Shown here piece after piece: positions 1 to 7,781 of a stretch of 64,000 nt of DNA. A model generated the notes under the pieces. That model was not told the origin of the DNA. It saw only the letters and a program-made list of their open reading frames with translations, and searched no databases. Source of the DNA: Chlorobiota bacterium (GTDB lineage: Bacteria; Bacteroidota; Ignavibacteria; OLB7); the NCBI GenBank assembly GCA_016788565.1, contig JAEUSP010000065.1, positions 1 to 64,000 on the forward strand, given 5' to 3'. The first letter of the stretch is position 1. Every line of letters starts with the position of its first letter. The position numbers and the translations under genes were made by a program.

Positions 1-425
1 GCGTTGTCCGCAACGGTGGTTGCTATTTCGGCACTGCGTGAGTGTAGGCTGTACGGGGCCGAGGTGAACTCCGTTCGCGGAAGCTCGGTTCCATTGTTGA
101 TGGTGATTCCCAAGTAGTACGGCTTGTCAAATTTCAGCGAAAACGGTGTCACGATTCCCAGATTGGCTTTGAACAATCCGCGTGCAACGGTGACGGTCTG
201 GTTCTCGCTCCAGACTGCGCTTCCCCCCGATGTTGATTCGTACAAGCGGAAGGCAACGGAATACTGCCCGTCGGTCACTGGCGTAATGCTGCCAGCGTTG
301 GTTGCAAGCCCCTGGAAATTGATGATCTGTGGAACTTGGGCGTTGGCTGTGCTGGTAAGAAATCCTGCTGCAAGAAGCACTGCGGCTGCTTGGCAGATAC
401 GGCGAAAAGTCTTGTTGGCTGACAT
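1..425 (-). CDS. Secreted hypothetical protein, 3' end outside window
   Basis: This is an open frame on the minus strand that starts at ATG 425 and runs off the left edge, so about 141 residues are visible. The N-terminus is a clear Sec signal peptide (basic start, hydrophobic stretch, STANAQ-like cleavage region). After it comes the pattern INFQG...VTDGQYSVAFRLYES...W(S)E...VTVARGLF and later PYYLGITI...LPRTEFTSAPYS. This layout is common at the start of large surface or tail-fibre-like proteins of Bacteroidota and other bacteria, where it precedes repeats or a chaperone domain. The gene lies downstream of another exported-protein gene on the same strand, 206 bp away. What follows the visible part cannot be told, and no function is assigned beyond exported surface protein. 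Confidence 0.75.
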   Translation of the reverse strand, partial: MSANKTFRRICQAAAVLLAAGFLTSTANAQVPQIINFQGLATNAGSITPVTDGQYSVAFRLYESTSGGSAVWSENQTVTVARGLFKANLGIVTPFSLKFDKPYYLGITINNGTELPRTEFTSAPYSLHSRSAEIATTVADN

Positions 426-631
426 GGTTATTCTCCCTGCCTGTGTGATGTGTTGAAAGGTGCTAGATCGTTTGGATATGCTTGCTCGGTCCACGCAGCC
501 GATAGCAGCAGAAGGTTTTCCAACTCCCCTCGCAATTCTGGCTGCGTTGGCTCTGTTGGTTCTCCGTTTGTGCCGCTGCAAGTGCTCTGCGTGGCTCGGT
601 TGGTTGTTGGTTCCGGTTGCATTGCTGCTGG

Positions 632-1219
632 CTACAGATGTTGAATGATGAGCAACCCGGTACTCCATTCATCGGTGGGGTTATCGGTCCTCATGCGGCA
701 GAGGTAGTTTCCGGCGGGGACATCTTCCCCTTGCTGGTCGGTTCCGTCCCATGCAATCGTGTGGGTTCCCGCCTCCATCACTCCTGATTTCAGTTGGCGC
801 ACTGGGCGGCCAAGAAGATCGAAGATGGTGATGCTGACAAGGCCTGCCCGCTCCAGCCGGCAGCTCACTGCTGTGGTAGTGGTGAATGGATTGGGAACTG
901 CGTGCAGCCCGTGGGTGGCTGTGGCGGCTTGCAATGGAGCATCGGCGGCTGTTGTTTTGGCCATCGGAAGCCAAAAGCCCAGATAGAAACTTGCGGCAAG
1001 CCCCGAACCTGCGCCGTTGATGGCATCAACAATCGGCTGGCCCAGCGTGAACGAGACCGATTGTTGGCTGTCGGCCAGGCCAATTCCCCCGCCAGTCCCA
1101 ACCACCTGCCAAGCGATCTCAACATTTTGTGCGTGAAGTATGCCGGCCGCCAGCATCACCATCAGTGTCAGGATTGCTGCGGCGCAGTGTCTGGTTGCTG
1201 TGGAAACAGGAGCATTCAT
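632..1219 (-). CDS. Secreted protein with T9SS (Por) C-terminal sorting domain
   Basis: This is a 195-residue protein with a signal peptide (hydrophobic residues about 13-30 ending in HAQ). The middle (about 31-85) contains GGGIGLADSQQSVSFTLGQPI, a form often seen in short T9SS cargo. The last about 80 residues form a FlgD-like/Por sorting module: AVPNPF, then RLERAGLVSITIFDLLGR, then GTHTIAWDGTDQQG and PAGNYLCRM. In T9SS-bearing bacteria this module directs export across the outer membrane and attachment to the surface. Almost nothing lies between the signal and the sorting domain except one beta-rich segment, so the protein is probably a small surface factor. It is likely co-oriented with the truncated gene that follows. 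Confidence 0.8.
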   Translation of the reverse strand: MNAPVSTATRHCAAAILTLMVMLAAGILHAQNVEIAWQVVGTGGGIGLADSQQSVSFTLGQPIVDAINGAGSGLAASFYLGFWLPMAKTTAADAPLQAATATHGLHAVPNPFTTTTAVSCRLERAGLVSITIFDLLGRPVRQLKSGVMEAGTHTIAWDGTDQQGEDVPAGNYLCRMRTDNPTDEWSTGLLIIQHL

Positions 1220-1575
1220 AGCTTGCTTTCTCCGTGGCTGAAATGATTGAATGAATGTTGCTTTTGAAGTTCAACGTTGCTCTGGCGGGCAACAGAGAGC
1301 CGGCACGGCGGCGTGCCCGGCATTGGCCAACCGGCGCCAGTGCAGCCAATGCCGCAGACAGAGCCGCCGTTGATTTCTTGCGGGCAAACGTACCATATCG
1401 AAGGGGGGCTTGTCACCCGGACAAAAACCGGACAATGGGGGGGAGATTGGTGAGGAATGCCAAGCGAAATTCAGGCAGAATTGCTGGCGGCTACATGTGA
1501 AATGCTAACTTTAGAAGCAGAAGAATTGGACGATTGGTGGGGGTATCCAAGCGAATTTTTTTGAGCCGAAAAAGA
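1220..1575. other. Intergenic region between divergent genes
   Basis: These 356 bp separate the minus-strand secreted protein from plus-strand dtd, so promoters for both are expected here. I see no convincing gene: the short open frames have no good start context and no recognisable product. A GC-rich stretch around 1300-1350 contains partial self-complementarity (gccggcac/gtgcccggc) but no terminator-like T tract. Confidence 0.4.
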
Positions 1576-2025
1576 ATGAAAGCAGTAATCCAACGCGCAC
1601 GCAACGCCACAGTGACGGTTGCTGGGGAAGTGGTGGGGGCAATCCCAAAAGGGATGGTGGTGCTGTTGGGGGTGGCCGCCACCGACACCGCGCCGCACGC
1701 GGCAATGCTGGCAAAAAAAGTGGCCAACTTGCGGTTGTTCCCCGATGCTAACGATGTCCCGAATCTTTCACTGCTGGATACCGGCCACGGCGCGTTGGTC
1801 ATCAGCCAATTCACCCTGCTTGCCGACACGCGCAAGGGGAATCGCCCCAGCTACATTGCCGCCGCCCCGCCCCAGCTTGCCAACGAGTTGTACGAGCGGT
1901 TTGTTGAAGAATTGCGTGGATTGATTGGCCCCAACAACGTTGCCACCGGACGATTCCGTGCGATGATGGACGTGGCGTTTGTGAACGAGGGTCCTTTCAC
2001 ACTGCTGCTGGAATCGAAGGTGTAG
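1576..2025 (+). CDS. dtd: D-aminoacyl-tRNA deacylase
   Basis: This 149-residue cytoplasmic enzyme hydrolyses D-amino acids (and mischarged glycine) from tRNA, a proofreading step. The start is placed at the internal ATG 1576, because DTD proteins begin MKAVIQR and the upstream in-frame ATG adds 14 unrelated residues. The family signatures are visible: SQFTLLADTRKGNRPSY (the SQFTL catalytic region) and VNEGPFTLLLES near the C-terminus (the GP cis-proline motif). The length matches the family norm of about 145-150. The next gene starts 1 nt after its stop, suggesting co-transcription. Confidence 0.95.
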   Translation: MKAVIQRARNATVTVAGEVVGAIPKGMVVLLGVAATDTAPHAAMLAKKVANLRLFPDANDVPNLSLLDTGHGALVISQFTLLADTRKGNRPSYIAAAPPQLANELYERFVEELRGLIGPNNVATGRFRAMMDVAFVNEGPFTLLLESKV

Positions 2026-2026
2026 C

Positions 2027-2752
2027 GTGGCAAATCAAACAACCAGATGGTTGAGTGATGTCGCAATGCTTTTGCTGCTTTGCTTCAGTGTGGCAGCCCA
2101 GGCCAGGTCGCAGGAAAAACTGGTAGTGCGGAAGATGGCCAACTTCACACTCCTACTTCCGGATAACCAGGACCCCACACAACTCACCGAATGGCTGGAA
2201 TCGGCGCGGAAACGGGTGCAGGAATATGGGCTTGCGTTGCCACGGACGGTGGTGGTGCGGGGCTATTCCACCAGCGCGCAGTTTGCGCAAGCCACGGGGC
2301 TAACAACCTCACATTTGGCCGGAACCCAGAATGGGCGGTTGCATCTTCAGCCACTTCCGTTACTTTTGCGCCGCCCTGGGGCATTGCGCACAATCGGGCA
2401 CGAGCTTGTTCACATTGCATTGGGGCGCGCCGCCGGCAACGGATTGCCGCAGTGGTTCAACGAAGGGATGGCGATGGTGGTGGCCGGCGAGCAGCAGCCG
2501 GAGAGCGTCAGGTTCGTAACCTTGCAGGCGTTGCGGGATACTTTGCTCCGTTCCCGAAACTACTCGGTGGTTCGCTCGGCCTACGGAACGTGCCAACGGT
2601 TGGTGGAAAAATTTGTGGAGCAGCGGGGGAAGTCAGCTGTGTTGGCAATGCTTCGCGCGGTTGGCAATGGGGGTAAGTTCCCCGATCGTTTCCGCCGGTT
2701 GGCGGGGCGTTCGGCGGAAGAATGGGCGCGGCAAGAACTGCCGAAGCGGTAA
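2027..2752 (+). CDS. Secreted peptidase MA-like (gluzincin) metalloprotease
   Basis: This is a 241-residue protein. It is read here from GTG 2027, one base after the dtd stop; ATG 2066 is an alternative start that still keeps the hydrophobic signal sequence (MLLLLCFSVAAQA). The zinc-peptidase signature is H125-E126-L-V-H129 followed by the downstream glutamate in QWFNEG (E146), the peptidase-MA family arrangement. The protein probably acts in the periplasm or outside the cell on an unknown substrate. The C-terminal part (RLVEKFVEQRGKSAV... and RFRRLAGRSAEEW) is helical, as is usual for this family. The coupling to dtd seems to be simple proximity. Confidence 0.8.
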   Translation: MANQTTRWLSDVAMLLLLCFSVAAQARSQEKLVVRKMANFTLLLPDNQDPTQLTEWLESARKRVQEYGLALPRTVVVRGYSTSAQFAQATGLTTSHLAGTQNGRLHLQPLPLLLRRPGALRTIGHELVHIALGRAAGNGLPQWFNEGMAMVVAGEQQPESVRFVTLQALRDTLLRSRNYSVVRSAYGTCQRLVEKFVEQRGKSAVLAMLRAVGNGGKFPDRFRRLAGRSAEEWARQELPKR

Positions 2753-2924
2753 TGGCCGCAGAAATATCCCCCCCCCGTGCAAAATGCAATATTGCGGCTG
2801 TTACGAAATCGCTTCTTGCAAGACCCGATTGCTTGAAATATCTTGCCGCCCCGCAAAACAATGCCCGCTACCTGCTGTGGCACGGTTCTTATACTCACAT
2901 CTTCAATAGGGAGACAGCCTCGAA

Positions 2925-3275
2925 ATGTTCTCGTCGAAAGTAAAAGTGACCTCTGCCGATGGGGTTCGCATCGTTGAACTAAACGGCGAATTTATTGGTG
3001 GTAACGAGACCGACGACCTGCGCGACACGCTGACGCAGGAATCGAAGGATGGAACCCAGAAGTTGTTGATTGACCTTGCCGGAGCAACCTACTTGAACTC
3101 CACTGCACTGGGCGCGCTGATTTCGGCACACACCAGTTTCAGCAAACGGGGGGCGCAGGTGGCTATCTGCAATGCCTCGGACAACATCAACAATATCTTC
3201 GTCATCACGAAGCTATCATTGGTGTTCCAGGCCTACGGGACCCGCGCCGAAGCAATGGCGGCACTGCAAGGGTAA
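2925..3275 (+). CDS. STAS-domain protein (anti-anti-sigma factor type)
   Basis: This is a 116-residue single-domain STAS protein of the SpoIIAA/RsbV type. Such proteins bind partner-switching anti-sigma kinases and are controlled by phosphorylation of a serine in a DSSGL-type loop. Here the loop reads YLNSTALGAL, so the usual aspartate before the serine is Asn58 and the candidate phospho-acceptor is Ser59 (or Thr60). The rest of the fold is recognisable (VELNGEFIGG at the N-terminus; LLIDLAG before the loop; AQVAICNASDNI after it). No RsbW-like kinase or phosphatase is encoded nearby, so the partner lies elsewhere. It stands about 120 bp ahead of the exbB operon and may or may not be co-transcribed with it. 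Confidence 0.85.
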   Translation: MFSSKVKVTSADGVRIVELNGEFIGGNETDDLRDTLTQESKDGTQKLLIDLAGATYLNSTALGALISAHTSFSKRGAQVAICNASDNINNIFVITKLSLVFQAYGTRAEAMAALQG

Positions 3276-3393
3276 ATGGCGTTCCAGCCAACATTCCGGG
3301 CTGCAAACTCACCCGCGCAGGTGGGGCGGCGGCTCGCATCACACATCAGCAACCACGGTTCTTAACTCACACATCTACCAAACATCACGGCTT

Positions 3394-4170
3394 ATGAAAA
3401 GCAAGTATTTCGTCATCGGTGTCGTTGTTGCCTGCCTTGTAGCAGGTGTCCTTATCTGGCAATTCCTGTTCGGTGCTGCGGGAAACTTCTCCGATGCCGC
3501 ACGTGAAAAACCGATCAATCTTCTTGGCACAGTGTACACCGGCGGGTGGGTTGTGCCAGTGCTGGTGGGGCTAACTTTAATGGTCGTCACCTTCATTGTT
3601 GAGCGGTTGATGTCGCTATCGCGGGCGCAGGGGCGGGGCAACTTGTCGGCCTTCCTCCACAAGGTTCACGATAACCTTGAGCACGATAACGTTGACGCAG
3701 CCTTGGACGAATGCAATCGCCAGCGTGGTTCGGCCGCCAACATCCTTCGTGCTGGATTGGAACGCTGGCAGCAGGTTCGCAACGATGCCTCGTTGGATAA
3801 AGAGAAAAAACTGACGGAAGTGAAACGCGCCATTGACGAGGCTACCGGGCTTGAAACTCCGCTGCTGGAAAAGAATCTTGTCGCGCTCTCAACAGTAGCT
3901 TCTATCTCCACCATGTTCGGTCTGTTGGGAACAACAATCGGTATGATTCGTGCCTTCGCAGCACTGGGCGGTGGCGAAGGCGCAGTTTCGGCAACGCAGC
4001 TTTCCATCGGTATCTCGGAAGCTCTTATCAACACAGCGTTCGGTCTGATTGCCGCAATCTTGGCCATCGTTGCCTACAATATCTTCACCAACAAGGTGGA
4101 TAACTTCGTCTATATGATCGAAGAGTCAACGCTCTCGATGATGGAAATCCTGACCGTGAAAGTGAAGTAA
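3394..4170 (+). CDS. exbB: ExbB/TolQ/MotA-family proton channel
   Basis: This 258-residue inner-membrane protein starts at ATG 3394; the open frame reaches further upstream but that part overlaps the STAS gene. One membrane helix lies near residues 6-25 and another near 49-66. A long cytoplasmic segment follows (ANILRAGLERWQQV...), then two helices in the canonical MotA_ExbB region: STVASISTMFGLLGTTIGM and ALINTAFGLIAAILAIVAYN. ExbB pentamers and ExbD form the proton-driven motor that energises TonB. It is the first gene of a four-gene cluster exbB-exbD-exbD-tonB with short spacers (34, 42 and 30 bp), closed by a terminator at 6172. Confidence 0.93.
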   Translation: MKSKYFVIGVVVACLVAGVLIWQFLFGAAGNFSDAAREKPINLLGTVYTGGWVVPVLVGLTLMVVTFIVERLMSLSRAQGRGNLSAFLHKVHDNLEHDNVDAALDECNRQRGSAANILRAGLERWQQVRNDASLDKEKKLTEVKRAIDEATGLETPLLEKNLVALSTVASISTMFGLLGTTIGMIRAFAALGGGEGAVSATQLSIGISEALINTAFGLIAAILAIVAYNIFTNKVDNFVYMIEESTLSMMEILTVKVK

Positions 4171-4204
4171 GCCCCTTTGTTTAACCGAACCGGACGTAAC
4201 CCTT

Positions 4205-4720
4205 ATGGGAGCACATAAACCAAAACGGATCGGCTTCAAGCTGGACATGACACCGCTGGTGGACGTAGCGTTCCTGCTGCTGACCTTCTTCATGTTCACC
4301 GCGAAATTCAAATCGGAAGCCGAGAGCGAGCAGAAGTTCCAGATCAAGCGGCCCGTGGCCTCACCCGACACCGCAAAGCTGCCGGAACGGGGGGTCGCCC
4401 TTGTGAAAATTGGCATTGATGAAAAAGGGGACACGCTGACGTACTATGCCGTCATCAGCGAGAAAGACCGCAAGTCAATCTACACCGCGCAAGGGGTGGA
4501 CCCCGCCGAAGCGAACAACGCCCAAGTGACCGTGCGCGACACCGTGACGCTGGCAAATTTGGTGCTGCAAACACGCCGCACCAATCCCAAAATCAAATTC
4601 ATGATTGATGCCGACAAACGGGTCCGCTACGGGCGGATTGAACAGGTGATGAACACCTTCCGCGCACAAGGGGCAACGCTGTTCAACTTCGTGACCGTCA
4701 ACCGAAGCCAGCAGGGATAG
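4205..4720 (+). CDS. exbD: ExbD/TolR biopolymer transport protein, copy 1
   Basis: This 171-residue protein has a short cytoplasmic N-terminus, a single membrane helix (VDVAFLLLTFFMF) whose Asp in TPLVD is the expected proton-carrying residue, and a periplasmic domain. The periplasmic part (QIKRPVASPDTAKLPERGV ... FMIDADKRVRYGRIEQVMN) has the alternating strand-helix pattern of ExbD. The helix-encoding segment is nearly identical in DNA to that of the next gene, whereas the periplasmic domains differ strongly. The two copies probably form a heteromeric motor or serve different TonB partners. Confidence 0.92.
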   Translation: MGAHKPKRIGFKLDMTPLVDVAFLLLTFFMFTAKFKSEAESEQKFQIKRPVASPDTAKLPERGVALVKIGIDEKGDTLTYYAVISEKDRKSIYTAQGVDPAEANNAQVTVRDTVTLANLVLQTRRTNPKIKFMIDADKRVRYGRIEQVMNTFRAQGATLFNFVTVNRSQQG

Positions 4721-4762
4721 GCAACGAAATTTTATCACACGAACTAGCAACGGAGATAGGAT

Positions 4763-5311
4763 ATGGCAGGCGCCGATTTAGGTGAAAGCTCTTCCAAAAA
4801 GAAGAAAGGTGGTGGAGTAAAAAAACCGAAACGGATCGGTTTCAAACTGGACATGACACCGCTGGTTGACGTAGCGTTCCTGCTGCTGACCTTCTTCATG
4901 TTCGCAACCACCATGGCACAACCGCAGATCATGGAGATGCAGGTCCCGCCTGACATCACCACCCCGGTTGAGGTGGCACAGTCGGACTTGTTCACGCTGT
5001 ACGTCAGCAACAAGGAACATCTGTTCTACAACACCGGCATTGACCCAACCATGCGGAAGATTGACATCAAGGATTTGAAAGCACTGGCGGTGCAGAAAAA
5101 TGCCGAACGGGAGAACGACTTAATCACATCGCTGAAAGTTGACCCCGCCGCCAGCTACGCCACCGTGGTGGATATCCTTGATGAGTTGAACCTTGCCGAA
5201 GGAGAATTGGTGGATTCGTACAAGGAGAAGAACTTGAAGCGGGAGCGGCGGTTTGCGATTACGCCAATCACCGAAGAGGACAAGGCCGAGCTGGCAAAGG
5301 TGGATATCTAA
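4763..5311 (+). CDS. exbD: ExbD/TolR biopolymer transport protein, copy 2
   Basis: This 182-residue paralogue has a longer lysine-rich N-terminus (about 20 residues) before the shared KPKRIGFKLDMTPLVD segment and membrane helix. The periplasmic domain differs from copy 1: it contains EVAQSDLFTLYVSNKEHLFYN and ends in ITPITEEDKAELAKV. Paired exbD genes are common in Bacteroidota TonB loci. An AACGGAGATAGGAT ribosome-binding region lies just before ATG 4763. Confidence 0.92.
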   Translation: MAGADLGESSSKKKKGGGVKKPKRIGFKLDMTPLVDVAFLLLTFFMFATTMAQPQIMEMQVPPDITTPVEVAQSDLFTLYVSNKEHLFYNTGIDPTMRKIDIKDLKALAVQKNAERENDLITSLKVDPAASYATVVDILDELNLAEGELVDSYKEKNLKRERRFAITPITEEDKAELAKVDI

Positions 5312-5341
5312 ACGTTTTTTTTGAGAGGAGCACAGAGAACA

Positions 5342-6133
5342 ATGACTATGGCGCACACACTGAAGTATGGCGCAGCAGAACTGAAGCGTTTCTACAACCC
5401 GAACCTGCGGACGGCGTTTATCGTCTCGATAGTGTTCCACCTGCTGCTGCTTTCCATCCCCTTCTTGATCTCGGCGGTTGCCGCCGACACCAAGAAGGTG
5501 GCTCCGGTGGGAAAAATGAAGCTGACCAACCTTCCCCCGCCACCGCCGCCGGATAACGCCACGCCGCCGCCGCCGCCACCAATGATTCCGCCAAACCTGC
5601 AAACTGGCGGGACCGGAAACGGTGGTGTGGCCGCCCGCGCCGGCGTGCCGATTGCCGTCCCCGACGCATTGATTACGCCCGAGATGCAGAAGTTCGCAAC
5701 CACCGATGTTATCTCCGTTGCCACCCCAGAAGGGGGCGATGGAACCGGCTTCTCCATTGGCGACGGCGACGGCTTGGGTGCCCAGCAGATTGACGTAAGC
5801 AAGACGGAAGTGAAAGAAAAAGAAGAGGCCAAAGACCCCTATGAGTTCGTGCCTGTGGAGAAGGAGCCGTCGTACGACGAAAGCGATTTACAGCGGCGGG
5901 TGAAGTACCCGGAAATCGCCAAACGCAACGGCATCACTGGCCGCGTGACGGTGCGCGTCTATGTGAGCAAAACGGGCAAAGCCGAGAAGTGCATTATTGA
6001 GCAGAGCGACAACAAAATTTTGGAAGAAGAAGCACGCCGCGCGGTGCTGGAAACGGTGTTCACACCGGCAATCCAGAACGGCAATCCCATCGGTCTTTGG
6101 ATGTCCATTCCGGTGAACTTCCAGTTGAACTAA
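5342..6133 (+). CDS. tonB: TonB energy-transducing protein
   Basis: This 263-residue protein spans the periplasm and passes energy from ExbBD to outer-membrane TonB-dependent receptors. The start is set at ATG 5342 because an AGGAG sits at 5326-5330; an upstream TTG at 5321 lacks such support. A single membrane anchor lies near residues 24-42 (FIVSIVFHLLLLSIPFLIS). Proline-rich linkers follow (LPPPPPPDNATPPPPPP), then the C-terminal TonB domain of about 90 residues: RRVKYPEIAKRNGITGRV, VRVYVSKTGKAEKC, then VLETVFTPAIQNGNPI. It is the last gene of the exbB-exbD-exbD-tonB cluster. Confidence 0.95.
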   Translation: MTMAHTLKYGAAELKRFYNPNLRTAFIVSIVFHLLLLSIPFLISAVAADTKKVAPVGKMKLTNLPPPPPPDNATPPPPPPMIPPNLQTGGTGNGGVAARAGVPIAVPDALITPEMQKFATTDVISVATPEGGDGTGFSIGDGDGLGAQQIDVSKTEVKEKEEAKDPYEFVPVEKEPSYDESDLQRRVKYPEIAKRNGITGRVTVRVYVSKTGKAEKCIIEQSDNKILEEEARRAVLETVFTPAIQNGNPIGLWMSIPVNFQLN

Positions 6134-6171
6134 CTAATCTTGCTGCCGGATTTTGCACAGTTGGAAAAACC

Positions 6172-6208
6172 ACAGCACCTTCCGGCAACGGAGGGTGCTG
6201 TTCCTTTT
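6172..6208 (+). terminator. Rho-independent terminator after tonB
   Basis: A 13-bp stem (acagcaccttccg pairing with cggagggtgctgt, one G-T pair) with a 4-nt loop is followed by ttccttttg. It sits 38 bp after the tonB stop and closes the operon. Confidence 0.8.
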
Positions 6209-6369
6209 GTGGGGGATGGCTGCGCAGTTAGGCCGTTCCTCTTTTTTGCGTAAGCATCCTGAACAAAACAACGGCGATGCTGCGGGGGGCAGGTGTGATT
6301 GGCGAAGATTACACCCTACGACCCGCCGATACCATTGCCATTAACTCACATTCAGCCATCTTTACAGCC

Positions 6370-6600
6370 ATGCGTGGTAATTTGCTTTGGGTTGGCTACA
6401 TCTTGGGCGTTGCAATGTTGGTGATGGGCATTCTGATCCTTTCGGGCTTTTTCCAATTACGGGGAACCGAGGCGGGGCAGATGTCGCTGATGCAAACGGT
6501 GTTTGGCGTTGTTCTGCTGCTGTACGGCATCTACCGCTTGGTGATGACCGATATGCAGCGGAAACGCGCAGAACGTGAGGAGGGGGGGAACAACCGATGA
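6370..6600 (+). CDS. Small two-helix membrane protein
   Basis: This is a 76-residue protein starting at ATG 6370; the open frame extends 31 codons upstream without support. It has two hydrophobic helices, about residues 5-27 (LLWVGYILGVAMLVMGILIL) and 41-58 (LMQTVFGVVLLLYGIYRLV), then a charged tail (MQRKRAEREEGG). Its stop overlaps the start of the PstS-like lipoprotein gene (ATGA), so the two are translationally coupled. I do not recognise a named family; it may assist its partner at the inner membrane. Confidence 0.7.
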   Translation: MRGNLLWVGYILGVAMLVMGILILSGFFQLRGTEAGQMSLMQTVFGVVLLLYGIYRLVMTDMQRKRAEREEGGNNR

Positions 6601-7589
6601 ACAGAACTCCAATGGTTTGTTCCAGCTTTTTCAGAAAAAATATCTACCAGCCGTTGGGTGTTGCCGTGTTCGGATTGGCGGCTCTGTTGGCGGTGCTGGC
6701 CTTTGCCGGCTGCGAAACTTCCCCGCCAGGAACCAGCCGCCTGACATCGGGCCGATTGGTGGTGGCGGTGGATGAGGCGTATGCCCCGCTGTTCCGCACA
6801 TTGGCCGATAGCTTCATGGCCCGCACACCAAACGCCAAAATAGAAATCCAAGCGATGAGCCCACGGATGGCGGTTCAATATCTGTTGGATCACTACAACG
6901 ACACCACGGCTTCCTTTGCTGCAATTGTAGGGCGGCGATTCCTTCCCGATGAATCGGCTGCGATTGCCAAAGCTGGCTTGCAGCCACGCCACTACTCCAT
7001 TGCTTACGATGGCCTTGCCGTGGTGGTCCCGACCGATTCCCCCCTGAAGCAAACCACACGGGAAGCTCTGGTTGCGGCGTTGCGCTCCCCTTCGCCAACA
7101 ACAAAGCAGCTGGATAGTGCCGCCGCGGCTAACCCGCTATCATTCGTGCTTCCCGACCAGAATTCTTCGGCGTTCGCGCTTCTGCGAACACTCCTTGTCC
7201 CCGACTCCATCGTGAAGGCTTCGGCACACTACGTTGCCAGCCCTGACTCCGTCAATACTCTGGTGGCCGATGGCAAAGGGGTTGGAGTTGTTGGCTGGTA
7301 TGTTGCCCACCGCGACAGCGTGCGGCTACGGACGCTGTACATGGGATATACCGATAGCCTGGGCCGCCACCACACGCCAGCGCGCGTGCATCCTTCCTCC
7401 CTTGTCACCGATGTCTATCCGTTGAAGCAACCGATTGTTGGCTACACTTTTGCCGACCCCAAATCGGTGGCCAATGGGTTTTTGATTGCTGTTTCCAAAG
7501 GGCGCGAATCGCAGCGGTACATTGTGGAGCAAGGGCTGCAAGCCGAAAATGTGAAACTGCAATTAGTGCCGACCGGAGCCGAGGAGTGA
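6597..7589 (+). CDS. PstS-like periplasmic substrate-binding lipoprotein
   Basis: This 330-residue protein has a signal peptide ending in a lipobox (AFAGC, about residue 40). It then has a periplasmic binding protein fold of the PBP-like/PstS type: RLVVAVDEAYAPLFRTLADSF, the DGLAVVVPTDSPLKQTTRE hinge region and LKQPIVGYTFADPKSVANGF. No permease or ATPase genes follow, so it is not part of a visible ABC transporter. In this lineage such orphan PstS-like lipoproteins are often found next to TonB motor genes, as here. The ligand (phosphate or other anion) is not evident. It is coupled by a 4-nt overlap to the small membrane protein upstream. Confidence 0.8.
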   Translation: MNRTPMVCSSFFRKNIYQPLGVAVFGLAALLAVLAFAGCETSPPGTSRLTSGRLVVAVDEAYAPLFRTLADSFMARTPNAKIEIQAMSPRMAVQYLLDHYNDTTASFAAIVGRRFLPDESAAIAKAGLQPRHYSIAYDGLAVVVPTDSPLKQTTREALVAALRSPSPTTKQLDSAAAANPLSFVLPDQNSSAFALLRTLLVPDSIVKASAHYVASPDSVNTLVADGKGVGVVGWYVAHRDSVRLRTLYMGYTDSLGRHHTPARVHPSSLVTDVYPLKQPIVGYTFADPKSVANGFLIAVSKGRESQRYIVEQGLQAENVKLQLVPTGAEE

Positions 7590-7781
7590 GGTTCAGAAAG
7601 TGGCGTTACAGAAAAACAGCCGTTTTGTCATCAAGCCGAAACAAACATCTTGCGTCACTGAAGCCGGACAACGGGAACCTGAAGAGGAGAGAGTTTCCCG
7701 AATCCCTGGGGCGCAAGCGATTGCCGTAGCGTAGTTTTTCAGCGTACAAAACTCTCCTTCTGCCGTACTCATTCACAGACC

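Noticed and set aside
124-456. Plus-strand 110-codon frame at the left edge
   Set aside because: It is the shadow of the minus-strand secreted protein with a clear signal peptide starting at 425.
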